DNA from: Desulfobacterales bacterium
GTDB lineage: Bacteria > Desulfobacterota > Desulfobacteria > Desulfobacterales > JAUCGF01
Direction of reading: 5' to 3'
NCBI GenBank assembly: GCA_029940345.1
Contig: JAOZRC010000185.1
Span: 1-9,020 of the forward strand
DNA length: 9,020 nucleotides
In this document: positions 6,901 through 9,020 of the stretch, one piece after another
Numbering within the stretch: position 1 is the first letter of the stretch
Layout of the letters: the number at the start of each line of letters is the position of its first letter
Notes under the pieces: generated by a model
Database searches by the model: none
What the model was told of the DNA's origin: nothing
The model's input: only the letters and a program-made list of their open reading frames with translations
Position numbers and translations under genes: made by a program

Positions 6901-7265
6901 GGGCTGCTGATATTCCAATAGCGGCCAATATCCACCAACAAGCCCAAGACGACAAACGTATAGCCTAACATGGCTGTAAGTAGCGCCGGACGGATAACGG
7001 CATGATACTGGTCGCGGTTAAACACATACGCAATGGCGCCGGTGGTGAAACCGCCGGCGGCTAAAGCGACGCCGGTGGCGACATCCACCGCCACCCATAA
7101 TCCCCAGGGAAATTGATTGTTCAGATTGGCGACTGCGCCAATGCCGGCTATAAATCTCACCAGGGCAAAAGCAAAGCCGACAAACATCAAAGCAAGCAAT
7201 ATCATTACACCGGGAGTTAAAAATTTATCTTCCACAGGTGCGGCAACATCATGATGCGCATTCAT
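3951..7265 (-). CDS. NrfD/HybB-type membrane domain fused to 13-haem cytochrome c (tetrahaem class III-like plus OTR-like)
   Basis: A 1104-residue membrane protein likely to connect the quinone pool with periplasmic sulfur-compound chemistry. Residues 1-395 form a complete HybB/NrfD-type domain with ten predicted helices (starting about 17, 53, 88, 128, 186, 222, 266, 298, 330 and 364). A Lys/Glu linker is followed by a signal-peptide-like hydrophobic segment (406-428, ending SAQA), which would put the rest in the periplasm. CxxCH haem motifs begin at C499, C533, C559 and C598 (cytochrome c3-like section), then C628, C684, C708, C794, C821, C849, C1020 and C1033; C749 starts a longer CGMNCH. 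From 628 on, the landmarks SHWNWHG, NNFCI, CTSCHIGYGW, IDCLVCHDTT, VGRPTR, GGGGDAVKHGDM and CQTCHIP match the octahaem tetrathionate reductase family. RBS AGGAGA precedes ATG 7265. The Geobacter CbcSTU type of quinone-cytochrome module is a possible analogue. A tetrathionate or nitrogen-oxide substrate is inferred from family only. Confidence 0.9.
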   Translation of the reverse strand: MNAHHDVAAPVEDKFLTPGVMILLALMFVGFAFALVRFIAGIGAVANLNNQFPWGLWVAVDVATGVALAAGGFTTGAIAYVFNRDQYHAVIRPALLTAMLGYTFVVLGLLVDIGRYWNISSPIFNHNGNSVLFEVAICVMIYLHVLYIEFIPIVAERFKGRVDLPGPLAKLNNQTEKVLDIADKILGKIMFVFIIAGIVLSCLHQSSLGSLMLIASYKVHPLWYTPILPLLFLLSAFAAGYPMVTFESIVVSTSFGRKPEMKVLTPLAKYMPIMMGLYLAVKIGDMIVRGTYVYLLDGTVQSICFIVEMLFGVMLPFTLLLFRKVRHSPGLLFFASTLFILGILFNRINVFLVSYTPPYIIKSYFPAVGEIFITIGLISTLMFVYRVCVHIFPVLGEEPKEITKKMSATAALSCALVLTLGFNGSAQAASVKTPQNSEDSVIAVTSGKVPMPVFETRTPSIKDAPKVIDLSSDLIKTYSDIYEPVRFMHSKHANVLNDCSICHHRIAREEGDTYGEPVTMARLQELEKLPDGCSVCHQKPFDAKQLHVPGLKGSYHQLCMDCHREAEQVAHRRGPVAYSAMVRGPVAHTLSSRAPSDCLSCHPKKVPDHKNLVKLEGTVDALAVTQNCLSCHEKEGKAILKTSHWNWHGSSPYTVGHESRVDLGKAHNTINNFCININGNWPRCTSCHIGYGWKDKNFDFTDMTKIDCLVCHDTTKTYKKAPPAAGFPEKNVDLIRVAQNVGRPTRDTCGMNCHFVGGGGDAVKHGDMNRGLLDASKNSDVHMGISDGGMDFKCQECHRTRNHLIAGRSISVPAAEGDLSCEYCHTDKPHIGRELIDHHLNKHSKHIACQTCHIPIYSKNKPTKVFWDWSEAGKDIKPPKDKYGMPTYLKKKGAFKWEEAVKPSYMWYNGTVKRYILGDRINTNGVTELNRPMGDQHDPSARIYPFKIHRGKQISDAVNKCLITPQLFGGYWKHWDWDRACRDGMEAAGMSYSGEYEFVETVMYWGLTHEVIPKEDALSCAECHTPLTKAPYCGSCHQERPEVDFSTLVHKGIDFKSLAAQGQDVSELVGKTDYIDFKALGYAGDPIEIGGRFTKLPLGLATKK
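5982..6050 (-). other. Embedded signal-peptide-like segment at the fusion junction
   Basis: Residues 406-428 of the fusion read as a Sec signal peptide: basic KK just before Met406, a hydrophobic core (ALVLTLG) and an A-x-A cleavage site (SAQA). An even number (ten) of preceding helices would leave the linker in the cytoplasm, so this segment is needed to export the cytochrome region. Met406 could be a relic, or even active, start codon; the bases before it (AAAGAG about 12 nt upstream) make only a poor ribosome site. Confidence 0.65.
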
Positions 7266-7339
7266 TTTCAGTCTCCTTTTACGAGTTATTTCATAATCAG
7301 TAACAATGATTTCAAGATATTACTGAACAACTTGAAACT
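7266..7339. other. Short spacer between ferredoxin and fusion genes
   Basis: The spacer of about 74 bases holds the ribosome site of the fusion gene (AGGAGA, 7 nt before ATG 7265). It is AT-rich and shows no convincing terminator or promoter, which fits one transcript across the gap. A weak trace of the GTT-heptad pattern can be read on the minus strand near 7328-7340. Confidence 0.4.
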
Positions 7340-8266
7340 TTAATCGGTTTTATTTTCTTTTTTGGCGTCCTTTTCTTTCAGCATACCGGTGCCCCACATG
7401 ATGCCACCCAAAGTGGTGTATAAAATGATCGGAGCGGCAAAATACTGAAACAAGCTATGCTGAATGGTTTCGGTGAGACGCGGCGGCGCTTTCACACCCA
7501 GTTTGGGGAAGCCGATTTTTTCAAACGGTTCGGAGCCAAGATACAACCAGGAGGTTCCTCCGACTTCATATTCCCCGTATATGTGATCGACATATTTGCC
7601 GGGGTGGCGCTTCATCTTCCAGCGCGCTAGTTTTAAAAGCTCCAATTGCTTGCCAAACGTGATCGCTTCACGAGGACACACCTGGACGCAAGCGGGCAGT
7701 TGACCATTTTTGACATAATTAAAACAAAAGGTGCATTTCCTGACTTCCGGCGTCAGCGCGTTGTGATATTCGTAAGCGGGAATTTGAAACGGGCAGGCCA
7801 CCATACAATAGCGGCACCCAATGCACTTGCTGACGTCATAAGTGACGGCTCCATCCGGTTGTTTAACCAGGGCGCCCACAATGCAGGCGGACACGCACGA
7901 CGGATCGTTACAGTGCATACATTGAAATTTCACAAAGGTGGGGCGCTTGCGCCAGGTGAGCGCGCCGATGCTGTGAGGATAATATTTATTGACCACCGTA
8001 TAGGAATGTTCATCCGGACGTCTTTCATTTTCCAATACGGAAAGTTCCTCAAATGATTGCTCGGGCTTGGCCAGACTATGGCGCTCATTACAGGCCTCCT
8101 CACATTTACGGCATCCGACGCATAACGTCGTGTCAATCAGGCAGCCATAAGCATCCGCATTAATAGCGGGCGGTTCGGCTGCATGAGCCGGTTTCTCAGA
8201 AACAGCGATCGTCGAAGCCGCCGCCGCACCTGCTATTTTAAAAAAATTTCTTCGATTGATATCCAT
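7340..8266 (-). CDS. Tat-exported HybA-like ferredoxin with C-terminal membrane anchor
   Basis: Periplasmic iron-sulfur subunit expected to pair with the NrfD/HybB-type domain encoded next, carrying electrons between quinone and the cytochrome region. It has 308 residues. A Tat signal (NRRNFFK, residues 4-10) is followed by an Ala-rich stretch and an AHA-A cleavage-like site near residue 29. Cluster cysteines fall in four groups: C49-C52-C55-C59, C116-C119-C124-C128, C148-C151-C154-C158 and C178-C181-C193-C197. A single hydrophobic helix at about 273-294, followed by a charged tail, is typical of HybA and anchors it in the membrane. ATG 8266 has the repeated AGGAGGAGG ribosome site just upstream. 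It differs from the second ferredoxin in this cluster by having both signal and anchor, so the two are unlikely to be interchangeable. CbcT/HybA-type subunits of quinone-reacting complexes are the closest concept; no hydrogenase genes are present. Confidence 0.93.
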   Translation of the reverse strand: MDINRRNFFKIAGAAAASTIAVSEKPAHAAEPPAINADAYGCLIDTTLCVGCRKCEEACNERHSLAKPEQSFEELSVLENERRPDEHSYTVVNKYYPHSIGALTWRKRPTFVKFQCMHCNDPSCVSACIVGALVKQPDGAVTYDVSKCIGCRYCMVACPFQIPAYEYHNALTPEVRKCTFCFNYVKNGQLPACVQVCPREAITFGKQLELLKLARWKMKRHPGKYVDHIYGEYEVGGTSWLYLGSEPFEKIGFPKLGVKAPPRLTETIQHSLFQYFAAPIILYTTLGGIMWGTGMLKEKDAKKENKTD

Positions 8267-8283
8267 AAACCTCCTCCTGCTTT

Positions 8284-8318
8284 GAAGTTTAAAGTTATAA
8301 GTTTAAGGTTTTAAGTTA
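8284..8318. repeat. Degenerate 7-nt periodic repeat overlapping the tusA-like 3' end
   Basis: Five heptads can be read on the plus strand: gaagttt, aaagtta, taagttt, aaggttt, taagtta. GTT recurs at a strict 7-nt period. The repeat overlaps the stop codon of the TusA-like gene (8303-8305), so the last residues of that protein (about SNLKP) are encoded by repeat sequence. It matches the pattern at 3913-3947. Confidence 0.6.
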
Positions 8319-8572
8319 CTTTTGGATATAGAGCCCCTGCGAATAAAAAGTTGAAAATATTCATCTCTTTGTTCGGTTTTTAGCACTTGATTAGCGGAAC
8401 GTTCAATAATTTTTTGCAAATTGTTAACCACTTCCGGATCCTGCACCATTGCTACCAAAACATCCCCAGGTTTTAACATGTTAAGCGCACTTTGACATTT
8501 TAATAAACACACCGGTGAAACCACTCCCACCAGGTTCAATTGGGATATTTTGGGTTCTGTTTTTAGTGTCAT
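8303..8572 (-). CDS. TusA/SirA-like protein lacking the catalytic Cys position
   Basis: A small protein of the TusA fold (89 residues; the family is usually about 75-85). TusA proteins carry persulfide sulfur on the Cys of a CPxP motif near the N-terminus. Here the aligned segment is LNLVGVVSPVCLLKCQSALN, so the CPxP has become SPVC: Ser19 replaces the sulfur-carrying Cys, and Cys22 takes the place of the second Pro. A further Cys26 follows. The rest fits the family: LKPGDVLVAMVQDPEVVNNL for the second strand and helix, and FQLFIRR for the last strand. ATG 8572 has GGAGG 5 nt upstream and the gene is first in the cluster, about 30 nt from the predicted start site. Its tail after residue 82 comes from a spacer repeat. 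It may be a sulfur carrier using a shifted Cys, or a non-catalytic or regulatory relative. Confidence 0.85.
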   Translation of the reverse strand: MTLKTEPKISQLNLVGVVSPVCLLKCQSALNMLKPGDVLVAMVQDPEVVNNLQKIIERSANQVLKTEQRDEYFQLFIRRGSISKSNLKP

Positions 8573-8612
8573 AACAACCTCCGCATAGCCTAATGGTCTT
8601 TTCTGTTAAGTA

Positions 8613-8629
8613 AGCAAATTTCATGCCTA
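8613..8629 (-). promoter_or_regulatory. Sigma-54 (RpoN) -24/-12 promoter
   Basis: The minus strand reads TAGGCATGAAATTTGCT, against the consensus TGGCAC-N5-TTGCW. GG (8627-8626) and GC (8615-8614) are separated by exactly 10 nt, and the -12 element TTGCT is perfect. Transcription would begin near 8602, leaving a leader of about 30 nt with the GGAGG ribosome site before the TusA-like gene. All five genes through 1044 could be transcribed from here. Sigma-54 promoters need an enhancer-binding activator, whose sites may be the palindromes upstream. Confidence 0.62.
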
Positions 8630-8662
8630 AATCAGATTAAAGGTCGTCTTATTAAATCAACA

Positions 8663-8678
8663 TCCTGTTATTACAGGA
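8663..8678. promoter_or_regulatory. Palindrome TCCTGT-TATT-ACAGGA, candidate operator
   Basis: Two perfect 6-nt arms flank a 4-nt AT spacer, centred about 69 bp upstream of the predicted start site. The size and symmetry suit a dimeric regulator. The half-site is not one I can assign with certainty to a named factor. Confidence 0.4.
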
Positions 8679-8746
8679 ATAAAAATATTTTAAGACACTT
8701 GCCAAAATATAAATACAATGCTATTTAAACAGATGTTAATGCGATG

Positions 8747-8768
8747 TGTTTAAACAGTGTTTAAACAC
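8747..8768. promoter_or_regulatory. Adjacent palindromes TGTTTAAACA and GTGTTTAAACAC, candidate activator sites
   Basis: A perfect 10-bp palindrome (8747-8756) abuts a perfect 12-bp palindrome (8757-8768) of the same core. A third TTTAAACA lies at 8724-8731. They lie about 145-166 bp upstream of the predicted sigma-54 start site, the usual distance for enhancer-binding-protein sites. The regulator itself is not encoded in the window. Confidence 0.45.
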
Positions 8769-8893
8769 AACCTGAAAAATCACCAATTATGACAGTGCCA
8801 AGTATATACATATTTATATGTGCGGATTCCCTGCTGAACGGGTCGTAGATACGAGTTGGAACGTATAAAGCGGGTCTGAATCTGGATAGGGTG
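8769..8893. other. Intergenic stretch without a recognisable gene
   Basis: Between the palindromic operators and the dispersed repeats I see no coding sequence, RNA gene or terminator. The open frame crossing this stretch on the minus strand (8761-8991) is made largely of repeat sequence, has no ribosome site I can see and matches no family I recognise, so it is not called as a gene. Confidence 0.4.
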
Positions 8894-8958
8894 CCTACGG
8901 GACTTGTCGAGTTTGTAACGTTTTTTCGGCATCCTTCATTTGTTGGTTTACACTTTTT
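8894..8958. repeat. Fragments of the dispersed repeat family
   Basis: This stretch contains CCTACGGGACTTGT (8894-8907), GGCATCCTTCATT (8928-8940) and GTTTACACTTTTT (8946-8958), all found exactly, directly or inverted, in the element at 883-1034. The order GGCATCCTTCATT then GTTTAC is the same as at one arm of that element read on the opposite strand. The gene cluster is thus bracketed by copies of one repeat family. Confidence 0.55.
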
Positions 8959-8978
8959 AATGTAGGGTGGGCAGAGTG

Positions 8979-9020
8979 TAACGGAACCCACCGTTTATGG
9001 AAATGTGGTGGGTTCCGTTA
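8979..9020. repeat. Perfect 14-bp inverted repeat at the window edge
   Basis: TAACGGAACCCACC (8979-8992) is exactly inverted as GGTGGGTTCCGTTA (9007-9020) with a 14-nt loop. It is preceded by GTAGGGTGGGC, which resembles a palindromic intergenic repeat found in many unrelated environmental bacteria (recalled, not searched). The repeat may continue beyond the window. Confidence 0.6.

Noticed and set aside
8761..8991. 76-codon open frame on the minus strand at the right edge
   Set aside because: It is composed mainly of the palindromic operators and dispersed repeats, has no visible ribosome site and no recognisable family. It also occupies the regulatory region of the sigma-54 promoter.
1..9020. 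tRNA or rRNA genes
   Set aside because: I saw no cloverleaf-like or rRNA-like conserved sequence in the two longer non-coding stretches, and the rest is coding.

Overview
The window reads as one co-oriented gene cluster on the minus strand, transcribed from right to left, from a bacterium that respires or otherwise processes sulfur compounds through periplasmic electron carriers. Two Tat signal peptides, multihaem cytochrome c motifs, a PsrA/PhsA-type molybdenum enzyme, two four-cluster ferredoxin subunits, a TusA-like protein and a tandem rhodanese all point to anaerobic sulfur metabolism. Base composition is intermediate. Dispersed palindromes and 7-nt-periodic spacers suggest an uncultured environmental lineage (something like Desulfobacterota or Calditrichota/KSB1), but this is a guess and no marker gene is present.

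Layout in order of transcription. A leader at 8573-9020 holds dispersed-repeat fragments, two or three palindromic candidate operators and a convincing sigma-54 -24/-12 promoter. It is followed by a TusA-like protein whose catalytic Cys position is Ser (8303-8572), a Tat-exported HybA-like ferredoxin with a C-terminal membrane anchor (7340-8266), and a 1104-residue fusion of an NrfD/HybB-type ten-helix quinone-interacting membrane domain with a 13-haem cytochrome region (3951-7265). The cytochrome part combines a class III-like tetrahaem section with an octahaem tetrathionate reductase (OTR)-like section. Next come a Tat-exported PsrA/PhsA-type molybdopterin oxidoreductase (1683-3893) and its PsrB-type ferredoxin partner (1044-1679). 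A 313-bp gap with a palindromic, MITE-like element follows, and then a lipoprotein with tandem rhodanese domains that runs off the left edge (1-730).

The rhodanese frame is interrupted by a single in-frame TGA (341-343). Homology continues in the same frame on the far side to the window edge. The TGA aligns with a Cys codon in the second, duplicated domain, and a short hairpin with bacterial-SECIS-like geometry lies 22 nt downstream. I interpret it as a selenocysteine codon, giving a selenoprotein rhodanese.

Proposed joint action (inference): the HybA-like subunit and the NrfD domain exchange electrons with the quinone pool and pass them through the fused cytochrome wire to an OTR-like catalytic haem. 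PsrA/PsrB, which has no separate PsrC anchor here, works on polysulfide, thiosulfate or tetrathionate, probably sharing the same membrane module. The rhodanese and TusA-like proteins would handle sulfane sulfur. The most notable points are the candidate Sec rhodanese, the membrane-cytochrome megafusion with an embedded signal peptide, the Cys-less TusA-like protein, and the sigma-54 promoter with upstream palindromes.
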